This document shows positions 1 to 12,768 of a stretch of 64,000 bases of DNA, in pieces. The position numbers and the translations under genes are program-made. Source of the stretch: Tolypocladium sp. Sup5 PDA-1. Lineage: Eukaryota > Ascomycota > Sordariomycetes > Hypocreales > Ophiocordycipitaceae. The stretch's first letter is position 1. Each line of letters starts with the position of its first letter. The DNA is taken from positions 1-64,000 of the forward strand of contig JPHH03000063.1 in NCBI GenBank assembly GCA_000750105.3, read 5' to 3'. Under the pieces are notes generated by a model. That model saw only the letters and a program-made list of their open reading frames with translations, had not been told where the DNA came from and ran no database searches.

Positions 1-31
<31 letters not shown>

Positions 32-2723
32 ATTGTTGGCAGTTGGCGCGATTTTGGGGTGCAATTTGTGCCTCGTCAACGAGATCAATGCCTGGATACC
101 TCAGACTGGGTTGTACGAGTAACGCAGCCTGATGGATCGGGCCATTGAATCGTCGGGTTGTGACTTGCCATGGATATCATGGGTATTGCATGGCCGCGAG
201 AAACGCGATTGCTGGGATCAGGCTGGGCAGCGTGTTTGCCGAGCCCGAGGCCACGGTGCCGCGTGTCGCGACGGGTCTGAAGGCCCATCACATCAACTTG
301 CAACAGGATTGATGAACCGCATGCGTGTCTGCTGGCACAGGCCATCACTGTCCGTTGTCTGTCAGAATGCAGAGCCCCGGAGATGATGGACGTGAAAGCC
401 GGATAGGGGCGCCACAGGCCAGAGAGGTCCACTCGAATGCGAAAAAGTCCGAGGTCCGGCGCCAGGAGCAGGGTCCACAGCCTCCGTAAAATGACGACGT
501 GCAGGAGGGAGAGGGCCGATGGATTGTTTGCGATACGATGCTTGCGACGATGAGCCCGGAGGTAGTTACGGAGTACGGAGTACTGTACACAACGCGGAGC
601 AAAGCCACTCTCATTACCAGAGTTTGGCTGCAGTTCGAGGCTGCTGGCTTGCGAAGCGCTGCGTCACCTGGCCCCAGGGCCGGCCAGACACGCCCGACGC
701 TTGTCGACGAGGCCGCGTTGACCCCGGTTATAGTTCGTGCGAATAAGGCATGCCACCGCAAAATGCGACCGGCAGGGCCATCTTTTACCATCTTGTTGCG
801 CTGGACGTTTCCATTTTCGAACGGATGGATGTACGAGTACGACCATGTGGCCCGTGGGTGGCGCGAGAGCCAAGTCCAATCTCACGGGCGCCGTCGATCA
901 GTCTGCCACAAATTCAACCCCGTCAACGGCGCCGGCCTTGAACCGGTCGCGATAACCCGAGGTCGGCTCGATTTCTTGTCGGTCCCGTCGGGTTGCAAGC
1001 CCGCGCACGGCAAGTTGGCAACATACCGGCCTGTCCGGAGAAGACTGTTTGCCCCATCTGCGATGAACGAGCCATCTTCTGCCGCTGGTAAATCCCATGT
1101 CCTCCCGCCCGTTGCGAGATCCATTCTGTTCCCCCCGTCCCGGTGGTCCCCACGGCCCAATCTCCCCACCATGCATGACGGAGGAACGGTAAGCATGGAG
1201 CCCGAGGCCGCTAACGCCGTGGAGGCTGCAAAGCCCCGAGATGGCGACTCGCGAGTGGCAACGGCCAACGGGACAGCACGTTGTGAGTGAGGCGATACAC
1301 GCCCAAAGATAGCATCGTCGTCGTCAGGCTGCAGATTATTCGCTGAGCTTATTCCCACTGCAACGGCGCTTCATTGTCGCGTCCTGTCTTGTCTTGCCAT
1401 TCTCGTCTGTCTTGTCCCTCCCTGGCTCGGCGTGCCAGCTGGGTAGGTAAGTTACCAACTCGTAAGAAATCAGGGGGTCCCACCACGGCAGAGGTGCATG
1501 CAGCCCAGCCATTGGCCGTTGTACCAGTAAAGGCCGCCTAGAGACGCGCCCTGGGAGGGAGATGGGACTCCTCTTGGCGACGCGTGCGCCTCGGGGTCCC
1601 TGTACGAGTGTTCAGGGGCTATTGAATGCCTGACAGCGGCGCAATACTCGTACAGCTGGGAGGAAGGATACCATCAGAGCGCGGCATCATCCGAACCGGC
1701 GTGCAGTGGTGCATCCATTGACCCGTGAAGCGCGCTGTATGTACTTGTATATTCATTCGCGCGCAACAGAGGGGGGGGGGCAGTCGCGAGAGGCGCAGAG
1801 TTACGACTCATTCACACGTTGGCTCCGACCGAGGGCTGCTGATGTGATTGCTGAGCTGCTGACCAATGCCCAACGCTGGCGGCCGCATCTGGGCTGCATG
1901 TCAATGCTTCCTTCAGCAAGCCGCCCAGCTTAGCGCATCCGCGTCCCTGCGCTCCAGCGGATGACAGGGGCGCTCGTTTTAATGCTCACGGTGGGGGGGT
2001 TGCGATTTGGTCGGATAGGCCGGGAGCTAGTGGCAGCTGAAGTGGGCGGCGGATGGACTGGACGGGCTTGGACAGGCAGGGAAGCCCAGGTGCTGCCAGC
2101 CCAGCCGCCGCTGCGGTGCTCCATGCCTGCCTGCCTTGCCGTGGCCCTCCACGCTGGCCTGTATCGTACCGTGTCGTCCGGGTGTTAGCCTTTAGCCACC
2201 ACGGCCCTGCCGCCGTTCTCTCCAGTTCTCTCCCTACCCGTCCCAAGTCTGCGTCGTCTCCGTCCCTCCATGCCATCCGCTTCCCTGGGCTTTTAGACGG
2301 ACACTGCTGGCCAGCGTGCTAGAATGTACCGCTCCCAGCCAAACCCGTAGCTGAAGGTACATGCCGTGCGACCTGCTAAGCATTGGATTTTTCCTCCCCA
2401 TCCCGTCTGGCCCGCTGACAATTTCGCCAGCATCGTCACCTCAACCTTCACACACCACCCACCCCCGTCGACAACACGTCGAACGCTCGACGACCACTCG
2501 ACCTGGTGCTCCCGCCGACCGCGACTGCACCAAACGCCGCTGCCATCCCCCCCTCGGCGTCCCGTGTCGGTGACCTCGTCCGCGTCGACTGCGACCGAGG
2601 CCGTGTGCGATTGCTGCAGCCCCAGCTCGCGTCCGTCCCCTCGCCTCCCATTCCCCCGACGCAGCGCACCCTGGCTGGCGACTTGGGGTTGAACGGGCGC
2701 TCGCCCGCGACTTCGCACCCAAC
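1..2723. other. upstream intergenic region, no gene seen
   Basis: The window opens inside a poly-G run (1-30), and another run of 10 G lies at 1771-1780. Several open frames cross the region; the longest spans 499-1290 on the plus strand, but none has a recognisable domain or coding character. The motif TACGGAGTAC is repeated around 567-583. From about 2190 the sequence becomes pyrimidine-rich, typical of a fungal core promoter and leader, and probably serves the flippase gene starting at 2724. Confidence 0.5.
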
Positions 2724-5700
2724 ATGACCACCTCGACGAGCCCCGAGCCTGGCGCCGACGCCGAGATAAAAAAGATCCAGACCCAGAGGGCGCGATGGGC
2801 CACTCGCAAGATGACCGTCAAGAGCAGCAAGACCAAGCGCATGTCCCTCCTGAATCGCATGCAGCACCGGAGAACCGCCTCCAACGAGAAGAACACGACT
2901 GGAGATGGCGAAAACGAGCCGCCTCTGGGAGACCGCGACCCGGATGACCACGACGATGATGCGGAGGGTCACGATCACGATGACGGAGACTCGGATTCGG
3001 ACGAGTCGCAGGACGAGAAGAATAGTCGTACGCTGTACTTCAACCTCCCCCTTCCCGACGACATGCTCGAAGACGGCCACCCGATCTACAGCTTCCCTCG
3101 GAACAAGATTCGAACGGCAAAGTACACGCCGCTCTCTTTTGTCCCCAAGAACCTGTGGTTCCAGTTCCACAACGTGGCCAACATCTTTTTCTTGTTCCTC
3201 GTCATCCTCGTCGTAAGTAGCTCCTCTCCGCTGCCCCCCCAAAGCTGTACTGCGCTGTACGTAGATGTTAAAACTCCTCCTTCAGATCTTCCCCATATTC
3301 GGCGGCGTCAATCCGGGCCTCAACGCCGTGCCTCTCATTTTCATCGTTGTCGTGACCTCCATCAAGGACGCCGTTGAGGACTACCGACGGACCATTCTCG
3401 ATATTGAGCTCAACAATGCCCCCGTCCACCGCCTACACAACTGGAATAATGTCAATGTCGAGGAAGATAACGTCTCATCGTGGAGGAGGTTCAAAAAGTC
3501 CACCTCCACGTTCTTCGGCTCCATTTGGCGTGCCATTGAGAGCTTGTGGTCCAAAAAGGCCAGGGCAACTAGGCAGGAGCGCAAGATGCGCAAGATCAAC
3601 CCCACCGAGGAAGAAGAAGGCCGACCATCGATTGAGACTATTCGCACAAGAAGGTCGATGCGCGAGTCGCTGGCTTCGCCATTCACCAACCGCGACTCAT
3701 ACGTGTCTGCACGCGAAGACATACAGATGACGCCCGTGCCTTCTCCGACCCCAGCCAATAATCTGCCCCGTCTCGAGCTTCCCGACGACCAAGACGCCAA
3801 GCGCGCTACGGCGCTGCAGGACATGAAGTCTGACGTTATCAACTACCACCGCGCCCCGGAGGGAGCCAGGTTCAAAAGGGACGCTTGGAAAAGCCTGCAG
3901 GTGGGAGACTTTGTTCGCATCTACAACGACGACGAACTGCCCGCGGATGTGATTATCCTCTCCACTTCTGATCCCGATGGCGCCTGCTACGTCGAGACGA
4001 AGAACTTGGACGGCGAAACGAACCTCAAGGTCCGCCAGGCCCTTCGGTGTGGGCGAACGCTCAGGCACGCTCGCGATTGCGAGAGGGCAGAGTTCAGGAT
4101 CGAGAGTGAGCCCCCGCAGCCGAATCTCTACAAGTACAACGGAGCCATACGATGGAACCAAACGGTGCCCGGATACCCCGACGACGAACTCGAGGACATG
4201 ACGGAGCCCATTACCATCGACAACCTTCTCCTGCGAGGCTGTAATCTCCGAAACACCGAGTGGGTTCTCGGAGTGGTCATCTTCACGGGACACGACACCA
4301 AAATCATGATGAACGCCGGCATTACACCTAGCAAGCGCCCCAGGATCGCCCGAGAGCTGAACTTCAATGTTATCTGCAATTTTGGCATCCTCCTCGTCAT
4401 GTGCCTGCTCGCAGCCATTGTCAACGGCGTGGCCTGGGCCAAGACGGATGCCTCGCTCTACTTCTTCGAGTTTGGCTCCATTGGTGGCACCGCCCCTATG
4501 AGTGGTTTCATCACTTTCTGGGCCGCCATCATCGTCTTGCAGAACCTGATCCCGATTTCCCTGTACATCACCCTCGAGATCGTGCGAACGGCCCAGGCCG
4601 TCTTCATCTTCAGCGACATCGAGATGTATTACGAAAAGATTGATCAGCCGTGCATTCCCAAGTCGTGGAACATTTCCGACGACGTGGGGCAGATCGAGTA
4701 CATCTTCTCCGACAAGACCGGCACGCTGACCCAGAACGTCATGGAGTTCAAGAAGGCGACCATCAACGGCCAGCCATACGGTGAGGCTTATACCGAGGCC
4801 CAGGCGGGGATGCAAAAACGGCTGGGCGTCGACGTGGAGAAGGAGTCGGCGAGGATCCAAGCCGAAATCGCCGACGCCAAGGTTCGAGCAATCGCGGCCA
4901 TGCGCAAGATTCATGACAACCCATATCTTCACGACGACGACGTCACCTTTGTCGCACCAGATTTCGTCACGGATCTGGCAGGCGAGTCCGGACCAGAGCA
5001 AAAGGCTGCCAACAAAGAGTTCATGCTGGCGTTGGCCCTGTGCCACACAGTCATTGCGGAGAGGACGCCGGGTGACCCGCCAAAGATGATCTTCAAGGCG
5101 CAATCGCCCGATGAAGAAGCCTTGGTTGCTACTGCCCGTGACATGGGCTTCACCGTCTTGAGCAACTCTGGCAACGGCATCAATCTCAACGTCTTGGGCG
5201 AGGACTGCCATTACCAGATCCTGAACACCATCGAGTTCAACTCTAGCAGGAAGCGAATGAGCTCCATCGTCCGTATGCCGGATGGGAAGATCATTCTGTA
5301 CTGCAAGGGTGCCGATTCGGTCATATACGCGCGGTTGAAGAGGGGCGAGCAGCAGCAGCTGAGGAGGGAGACGGCGGAGCACCTCGAGATGTTTGCCCGG
5401 GAAGGTCTCCGAACACTCTGCATTGCCCGAAAAGAATTGACGGAGCAAGAGTACAGGGAGTGGAAAAAGGAGCACGACGCCGCGGCCGCGGCGCTCGAGG
5501 ACCGTGAAGAGAAGCTGGAAAACGTGGCCGAGCTCATCGAGCAGAATCTGCTCCTTTTGGGTGGCACCGCCATCGAGGACCGACTCCAGGATGGCGTGCC
5601 CGACACCATCGCCTTGCTCGGCCAGGCTGGTATCAAGCTCTGGGTCCTGACCGGCGACAAGGTCGAGACTGCCATCAATATCGGTTTCTCCTGCAACTTG

Positions 5701-7494
5701 CTCAACAACGACATGGAACTGATCCACATGAAGATCGACGAAGACGAGACGGGCGAGACGTCTGACGAAATCTTCCTCGATATGACGGAGAAGTTGTTGG
5801 ATGATGGCTTGCAGACCTTCGGTCTCGTCGGCGATGACAACGACCTCGCCAAGGCAAAGAAGAACCACGAACCTCCTGGGCCGACGCACGGCCTGGTCAT
5901 CGATGGATTCACTCTTCGCTGGGCTCTCCACGACCGCCTGAAGCAAAAGTTCTTGCTTCTATGCAAGCAGTGCAAGTCTGTCCTGTGCTGCCGCGTTAGC
6001 CCCGCGCAAAAGGCCGCCGTCGTGTCAATGGTCAAGAACGGACTCGACGTCATGACCCTGTCCATAGGCGACGGAGCCAACGATGTGGCCATGATTCAAG
6101 AAGCCGACGTCGGCGTTGGTATCGCTGGTGTTGAAGGTCGCCAGGCTGACATGTCGTCCGACTACGCGATTGCTCAGTTCCGCTTCCTGCAGAGGCTGGT
6201 GTTGGTGCATGGCCGATGGTCATACCGTCGCCTGGCTGAGAGTATCAGCAACTTTTTCTACAAGAACATGGTGTGGACTTTCAGCATCTTCTGGTTCGAG
6301 ATCTTCTGCGACTTTGACATCACCTATCTCTTCGACTACACCTACATTCTCATGTTCAACCTCTTCTTCACCTCGATTCCTGTCGGAATCATGGGTGTTC
6401 TCGACCAGGACGTCTCGGACAAGGTTTCATTGGCTGTGCCTGAACTATACCGGCGGGGTATCGAGCGCCTGGAGTGGACGCAGCGCAAGTTTTGGTAAGT
6501 GACGGGAATGTGCAATTATGAAGTGGAAACGAGATCGCTAACACGACCTGATAGGCTATACATGGTTGATGGTGTCTACCAGTCCGTCATGGTCTTCTTC
6601 ATCCCGTACCTGCTGTTTATCCCCGGCAGGTCGGTGACGTTCTCCGGCCTGGGCCTCGAGGATAGGCTCCGCTTCGGTGCCTACATTGCGCATCCTGCCG
6701 TCCTGACCATCAACGGATACATCCTTATCAACACGTATCGGTGGGACTGGCTGATGGTTCTCATTGTGGTCATCAGTGACCTGTTCGTCTTCTTCTGGAC
6801 CGGCGTGTATACGTCCTTTATCTCGTCTGGGTACTTCTATCAGACCGCAGCTCAGGTGTACGGCGAGGCCACCTTCTGGGCGGTGTTCTTTATTGTCCCC
6901 GTCATCTGCCTGTTCCCGCGATTTGCCATCAAGGCGCTTCAGAAGGTTTACTGGCCGTACGATGTGGACATCATTCGAGAGCAGGAGAAGATGGGCAAAT
7001 TCGCATATCTCACGTCTGGTGAGAGCAAGAACACAGACGCGGCCAACGGAAGCGATGCCAAGAGCCAGAAGTCGCGATCGTCGGACAGCTCGAAGAAGCC
7101 CGCCAAGCACGTCGCCTACGGCAGTGTGGACGAAGACCTGCGACCAATATACCCGCCATCGACGGCGACGCGAACCACGACGCATAACCGCACGCAAAAC
7201 GGTAGCGATTCGACAAACTACACGAACAACCGCATGTCACTCGATATTGCCCCTGCAAATCGCATGTCGCTCGAGGTACCGGCCAGGCCATCCATCGACA
7301 GGGCTCGGCCATCGTACGACCGCATGCGCATGTCTATGGACCGCGTCCGAGCCAGTTACGAGGCCAGCAGCGACTTCACCTCGGCAGCACGGCTGTCTCG
7401 CATCGAGTCCAGTGCCAGCCAGCAACTGCATAGCGGCGGTCGGCTCCGGGCTAGGTTACGAGGGCTGTCGCTGACCAAGAGTGCCAATTACTAG
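2724..7494 (+). CDS. dnf1: P4-type ATPase, Dnf1-class phospholipid flippase
   Basis: This gene encodes a 1545-residue P4 ATPase that moves phospholipids from the outer to the cytosolic leaflet of plasma or endosomal membranes, normally with a Cdc50-family subunit. Exons are 2724-3212, 3286-6494 and 6555-7494; both introns are GT-AG and close in phase. Visible motifs are DGET at residue 405 (actuator), the phosphorylation loop DKTGTLT with Asp639, and GDGAND at about 1091 (hinge). Hydrophobic segments sit at NIFFLFLVILV (TM1) and in a cluster after residue 1130. A charged insertion of over 100 residues after TM2 and a Ser/Arg-rich C-terminal tail match fungal Dnf1/Dnf2 rather than Drs2 or Neo1. 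The start ATG follows a long pyrimidine-rich leader. Class assignment rests on overall similarity; the Dnf1 versus Dnf2 label is inferred. Confidence 0.95.
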
Positions 7495-8439
7495 AAATCA
7501 TTAGAGCAACGCTTGTCACGGTCAAGCCGGTCAAGCTGCTAACTTCCATTGTACATTATCATCGCGACCGGCATACCCCCTTTCCTTTTATTCTCCCTCA
7601 CAGTCGCGGCATCGATATGCCCGAAATTCTCTGCACAGGCGGCATTTTGACGATCTGCATGAGCAATCTACGAGTTGCTGTTCTCTTGTTCGGTCTGCAC
7701 GACATGCACACATTCACACACACAACAAGCATGCAAGCATACAACGCATGGCATACGCGTACATCCGACCACCGTTGGCAGGGCAAAAAAAGAGTTGTTT
7801 CTTTGTTTCCCCCGCCCCTTTAATCAGGGGAGCCGGGGTCTCATTTGCACGGCGTTTTGAGGAATGGAGCATGGAGAAGCTTGTTTTTGGTTGGGCGAAA
7901 TTACCTCGTTTTGTTTTTGACACCTTGCACCCACCCGCTAGAGTTTGGGTGGGCTCGTTCACTGAGAGTTTTCCTTTTCTTTTCTGGTCCGTCGGTTCGC
8001 TCCTATATCTTCGGGGGAAGAAGGGGAGGAGGGGAGAAAACGGGCGGCGTTGTGGCCCTGGATACGGGGGTGGTGTATGTGAAATATCCTAGTAGCTTCT
8101 TGGAGATGAAAAGAAGTGTCATTGTTCATGTCTCGTTTCTAAACGTGCTCGAATACTGCCTTGGCAGTGGGAGACTGTGTTTATGTGTTGGCCGTTAAAG
8201 TGGAGTGAGGCTCTTCTCCTGGGAAGCCGTTTCTTGGCAGGGACCATCGTGCCGTGGCTTGCCTGCCCCACAGGAGCTCTATTCCCACTTCACGCCTTCA
8301 CGAATCACGACTTTCTCCTGGTGGTACCACCCACGTCGCCGTCAGCGCAGGAGATACTTCCCCTTGCCGCGCCCAGCGGATTCCGGATCTCTGGGGCTTC
8401 TTGTCAGTCCCAATTCGTGCCCCGACTGCTTCAGTTACG
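7495..8439. other. intergenic region between flippase and aldehyde dehydrogenase
   Basis: No gene is visible here. The first part should be the 3' UTR of the flippase gene, and the last 180 bases are an open leader in frame with the next gene. Confidence 0.5.
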
Positions 8440-10329
8440 ATGGCGGCGTCGATTGCGAGGGCGATGTCCCTGTGGCACGAGCTCAGCGACTTGGCGACCA
8501 CACGGCTGGGCATCTCGTACGTGCCCTGCCTCTCCTGGCCGGCGCCAATTGCTTTTGCTTATATGCTAATCATGATGTCCAGCACGAGCTCGTTTCAAAT
8601 AGCAGTCTCCGTCCTCGCCGCGCTCGTCTCCATCGTCGTCGTCCGAGCACTGAGCACCTCGCTGCCCTCCCGACCGATCCGCTACGCCGTCCCGCCGCCC
8701 AAGGTCCCCTCGCCAGCAACCACCGTCGAGCACACGACCATCAAGCTCCCCGGCTCCTCCGCCATACACTGCTACGCCCCCGCGACGGGCCAGTTCCTCG
8801 GGCTCGTCAACGCCTCCTCCGCCGGCGCCATCGACCGCAGCGTCGCCGCCGCCGCCGCCGCGCAGCCCCGCTGGGCGGAGACCAGCTTCGCGCAGCGCAA
8901 GGCCGTGCTGCGAACGCTCATGCGGCACGTCATGGACCACGCCGGGGACATCTGCCGCACGGCCGGGCTCGACAGCGGCAAGACGCTCGTGGACGCGCAG
9001 CTCGGCGAGATCCTCGTCACCGTCGAGAAGATCATGTGGACGCTCAAGCACGGCGAGCGCGCGCTGCGGACGGAGCGCCGGCCGACGAACCTGCTCATGG
9101 CGTATAAGCGCAACACGGTGCGCTACGAGCCCATGGGCGTGGTCGCGGCGCTGGTGAGCTGGAATTACCCGTTTCACAACATGATGGGGCCGGTTATCAG
9201 CGCGCTGTTTGCGGGCAATGCCATTGTCGTCAAGGTGTCGGAGCAGACGGCGTGGTCGAGCGCTTATTTTGCCGGCATCGCGCGCGGCGCCCTCGCTGCT
9301 CACGGTCATGACCCGAATCTCGTTCAGACGGTCGTTTGCTGGCCCCAGACGGCTGGTCACCTCACGTCTCACAAAGGCATCAGTCACATCACATTCATTG
9401 GCTCGCAGACGGTGGCACACCACGTCGCCGCCAGCGCCGCCAAGAGCCTCACCCCCGTCGTCGCCGAGCTCGGCGGCAAGGACCCCTTTATCGTCCTCGA
9501 CTCGGCTGCCAAGGACCTGCCTCGAATCGCAGAAGTCATCCTCAGGGGCACGTTCCAGGCTGCCGGACAAAACTGCATCGGCATCGAGCGTGTCATCGCC
9601 TCCGGCGCGGTCTACGACAAGCTCATCTCCATGCTCGAGCCCCGCGTCAAGGCCCTCCGCCTCGGACCCGACGCAGACGTCGGCGCCATGATCTCCGACG
9701 CGTCCTTTGAACGCCTCGAGGAGCTCATCGCCGAAGCCGTCTCCCAGGGCGCCCGCCTCCTCGCCGGCGGCGGACGCCACAACCACCCCGAGTACCCCCA
9801 GGGCCACTACTTCCAGCCCACGCTCCTCGTCGATGTGACGCCATCCATGCGCATTGCCCAGCACGAGTGCTTCGCCCCCGTCCTCACCCTCCTCCGCGCC
9901 GCGTCCTCCTCCGCCGCCGACATGCTCGCCATCGCCAACGCCCCCAGCTTCGGCCTCGGCGCCTCCGTCCACGGCTCCGAGCGCGACCCTGCCCTGGCGC
10001 CCATCATCCGCGGCCTCCGCGCCGGCATGGTCGCCGTCAACGACTTCGCCGCCTACTACGCCGTCCAGCTGCCCTTTGGCGGCGTCGCGGGCTCCGGCTA
10101 CGGCCGCTTCGCCGGCGAAGAGGGGCTCCGCGGCCTGTGCAACATCAAGAGCGTCTGCGAGGACCGCTTCGGCTGGCTCGGCGTGCGCACCGCCATCCCC
10201 CCGCCCGTGCAGTACCCCGTGCCCAGCCAGCAAAAGGGGTGGGACTTTACGCAGGGCGTCATCGAGGTCGGGTACGGCGAGCCGGGGAGGAAGGTCAGGG
10301 GCTTGACGCGCATGATGAAGAGCATGTAA
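8440..10329 (+). CDS. msc7: membrane-anchored aldehyde dehydrogenase-like protein (Msc7 family)
   Basis: This single-exon gene encodes 629 residues of the aldehyde dehydrogenase superfamily, NAD(P)-dependent oxidation of aldehydes. A hydrophobic stretch at about residues 40-70 precedes the catalytic domain, as in yeast Msc7 (YHR039C), so the enzyme is probably ER-anchored. The NAD-binding segment WNYPFHN, the general base Glu343 in AELGGKDPF and the nucleophile Cys379 in GQNCIGIER are all present, so it looks catalytically competent. I chose the ATG at 8440; the frame stays open to an ATG at 8254, but those 62 residues look like translated leader. An internal ATG at 8467 is also possible. The substrate is not predictable. 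It is convergent with the helicase gene 418 bases downstream. Confidence 0.93.
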   Translation: MAASIARAMSLWHELSDLATTRLGISYVPCLSWPAPIAFAYMLIMMSSTSSFQIAVSVLAALVSIVVVRALSTSLPSRPIRYAVPPPKVPSPATTVEHTTIKLPGSSAIHCYAPATGQFLGLVNASSAGAIDRSVAAAAAAQPRWAETSFAQRKAVLRTLMRHVMDHAGDICRTAGLDSGKTLVDAQLGEILVTVEKIMWTLKHGERALRTERRPTNLLMAYKRNTVRYEPMGVVAALVSWNYPFHNMMGPVISALFAGNAIVVKVSEQTAWSSAYFAGIARGALAAHGHDPNLVQTVVCWPQTAGHLTSHKGISHITFIGSQTVAHHVAASAAKSLTPVVAELGGKDPFIVLDSAAKDLPRIAEVILRGTFQAAGQNCIGIERVIASGAVYDKLISMLEPRVKALRLGPDADVGAMISDASFERLEELIAEAVSQGARLLAGGGRHNHPEYPQGHYFQPTLLVDVTPSMRIAQHECFAPVLTLLRAASSSAADMLAIANAPSFGLGASVHGSERDPALAPIIRGLRAGMVAVNDFAAYYAVQLPFGGVAGSGYGRFAGEEGLRGLCNIKSVCEDRFGWLGVRTAIPPPVQYPVPSQQKGWDFTQGVIEVGYGEPGRKVRGLTRMMKSM

Positions 10330-10747
10330 GAGAGATGGTTGGCGTGAGCTGTAAAGGCATTGATTATAAATGGAGCAGCTCGAGGAAGGATTGTCTGTAC
10401 ATGGCCGAAATTAGTAGAGCTTCAAAATACCTAGTCTATGTTGATGATGAAAGGGTCAAGCGTTCACAAGACTTTGACTGATAACCAGCTGCTACACTCT
10501 CGACTGCCACAGACATCACAGAAACGGTACCACACTCGTGTCAAGAAGCTCTCGACTTTTCTATCTACCTGACTTTTAAACTTAGACCCCATTTTCACCA
10601 GACGCCCATCCCCCTTTGCCCTGATGGCGCCATGGCTCCAGAACTCGGTGTCCGGCTGCAACGACAAATCACAAAACCGTGTCCAGCTTGATACCAGACA
10701 GACAGCCTTCATTCAGTACAGGCCATAGGGAAGGCAATCTTGGCAGT
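10330..10747. other. convergent 3' intergenic region
   Basis: This 418-base gap lies between the stop codons of the aldehyde dehydrogenase (plus) and helicase (minus) genes. It should hold both 3' UTRs and polyadenylation signals. Nothing else is visible. Confidence 0.5.
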
Positions 10748-12768
10748 CTACCAGCCAGGGGCAGGGGCAGCAGCCGCAGGAGCACCCCAAGTGCCGCCAC
10801 CAGGCGCGGCACCTCCAGTGTTGCCATCAGCGTTGTCGGCAGCTGGACCACCCCCCCAAGCATCGCCGCCGCCTGCAGCATCACCACCTCCACTGCCCCA
10901 AGCATCACCGCCGCCATTTGTCTCTCCAGAGCCGTCGCCACCGAAGCCTCCCAACTCTGCGGCCGTGCCCAGGTCGTTAGGATCAAAGTCAGACTCCGTC
11001 TCGAACTTTGGCTTTTCGGCAGCTGTCCCCTCTGGAACGTACAACTGCAGGAACTCCGGAATGTCCTGCTTCGTCTCCAGAAGCGTGCGAGTGAGAACAC
11101 TAGCGATCGGTTCATCCCTCTCGCTGTAGAGGGACGTAGCCACGCCTCGATGGCCGATTCGACCGGTGCGACCTAGATAGCCATGATGTTAGCATACTGC
11201 CTCCCTCTGCAAAGGAAGTATGGTATGGGACATACCGATGCGATGCGTATACTCCTCAATGCCTCCATGATCCATGGAAGGCAAATCGAAGTTGATGACG
11301 TGCATGACGTTTCTCACGTCAATTCCACGAGCCATGACGCCAGTGGCAATAAGCACTGGCGCCTTTCCCGAGCGGAACGATCGTAGAGCAGCCTCGCGCT
11401 CCAGTTGCGTGCGGTCACTGTGCATCGATGTGACCGGCAACTTCAGGTTGAAGAGAAAATCGTCCAGATCGTCAACCGCCTGTCGGCTGTTGGCGAAGAT
11501 GATCGTCCGCACGCCATGCATGTCCTCGAGAAGATGGACAAGGATCTGTCGCTTCTCGTCACGTTCTGCCTGGATGATGATCTGTTTGATATTTTCGGTC
11601 GTGCTCCCGGCGCGACCGACGCGAAATCGAACATGGGACGCCGACAGATGATCTTTGGCAAGATCTCGGGCAGCCTTGGGAAAAGTGGCAGAGAAGAGGC
11701 CATACTTGATGTTGCCCTCATCTTGTTCTGCAGCGCAATGGTGAGTACGAATATAGAGAGCAGCTATGTTGGGAGAGAAGACTTACCTCCACCAGTAAGG
11801 ATTTGACGAATTTCCTCGTCCCAGTCCGACTCTAACATCTCGTCCGCCTCATCGACAATCATGTATCGCAGGCGTCTGAGTGTCAGGACCTTTGGGCGTG
11901 AAATGAAGTCGATAAGACGCCCTGGGGTCCCAACCAAGATATCGCAGCCCCTGCCAAGAAGTCTGATTTGGTCCATGACTGGAGCTCCGCCATAGGCCAC
12001 TCCCGGGCGAAGCATGGAGCGGTAACAGAACCGACGTGCTTCATTGAAGATTTGGACCGCGAGTTCTCTTGTCGGGACGACGATTAGAACCAGAGGCTCA
12101 GCAACAACCTCGTCACGGTCTTTCACGAAAGTCGCAGGATTGGCGCGAGGAGCCGCCAGTTTCTTCGCCTTGCCCATTAGCTTGCTTAAGATTGGGATGA
12201 GGTAGGCAGCCGTTTTGCCCGACCCTGTGTAGAACTTTCAGCTTGTGTAGACAATAAAAAGTCTTGAAACGTACCTGTCTGGGCAATTCCAATCACATCA
12301 TAGCCCTGAAGCATCGACGGAATGGTGTACTTCTGGATTGGGGTGGGATTGTCATAGCCTGACAGCTCAATATTCTCCAACAGCACAGGATGAAGTCCCG
12401 CATCCTTGAATGACCGAATTGGGTTGATCTTGACTGGACCCTCTTGCTGGACGTCGATCTGGTCAATCCTGGAGCGAATTAGTAAAAGCGCCGGTATCGT
12501 GGAACTGATTTACTAACTTGGAGAAATCAACACCGGTTCGCTCGTTCCGAGTTGCCGGATCTCCGAAGAGATCCAACTCAACTTGAGGAAACTTGGGTCC
12601 GATGTCCCCGAAGTCGTCATTCCACTCGTAGACAGGAGCGTTCCCGTCCCAAGTCTGCACCCTCTCGCCATCCGCGGCAGCAGTGTAGTCGAGGGACTGC
12701 TGTCCCACCCAACCAGGAACAGCGCCACCGGACGCGTTGGCATCCTGAGCGCCCGAAGCTTGCTCCAT
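10748..12768 (-). CDS. DEAD-box RNA helicase, Ded1/Vasa-like
   Basis: This gene encodes a 599-residue ATP-dependent RNA helicase. Exons read on the minus strand are 12768-12518, 12468-12275, 12224-11787, 11727-11236 and 11172-10748; all four introns are 49-63 bp with GT-AG ends. Motifs run in family order: Q motif NPTPIQ, motif I GSGKT (149-153), PTREL, GG, TPGR, DEAD (273-276), SAT, ARGID and HRIGRTGR. The short N-terminal domain contains WDGNAPVYEW. The C-terminal tail is Gly/Trp-rich with repeated DAWGGG-type units. The core resembles Ded1, but N and C termini are unlike canonical Ded1 (no long RGG region), so it may be a Ded1 paralogue rather than Ded1 itself. A purine-rich block at 13271-13335 (CT-rich on the coding strand) suggests a leader of about 500 nt. 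Confidence 0.93.

Noticed and set aside
499..1290. 263-codon plus-strand frame
   Set aside because: No domain, mixed composition, several stops in neighbouring frames, and no promoter; treated as chance.
3697..5946. 749-codon open frame on the minus strand
   Set aside because: It lies fully antisense to the flippase gene, whose domains and motifs are unmistakable; the frame is a by-product of GC-rich codons.
8566..10233. 555-codon open frame on the minus strand
   Set aside because: Antisense shadow of the aldehyde dehydrogenase; composition is Gly/Asp/Glu/Ala/Val-rich with no domain.
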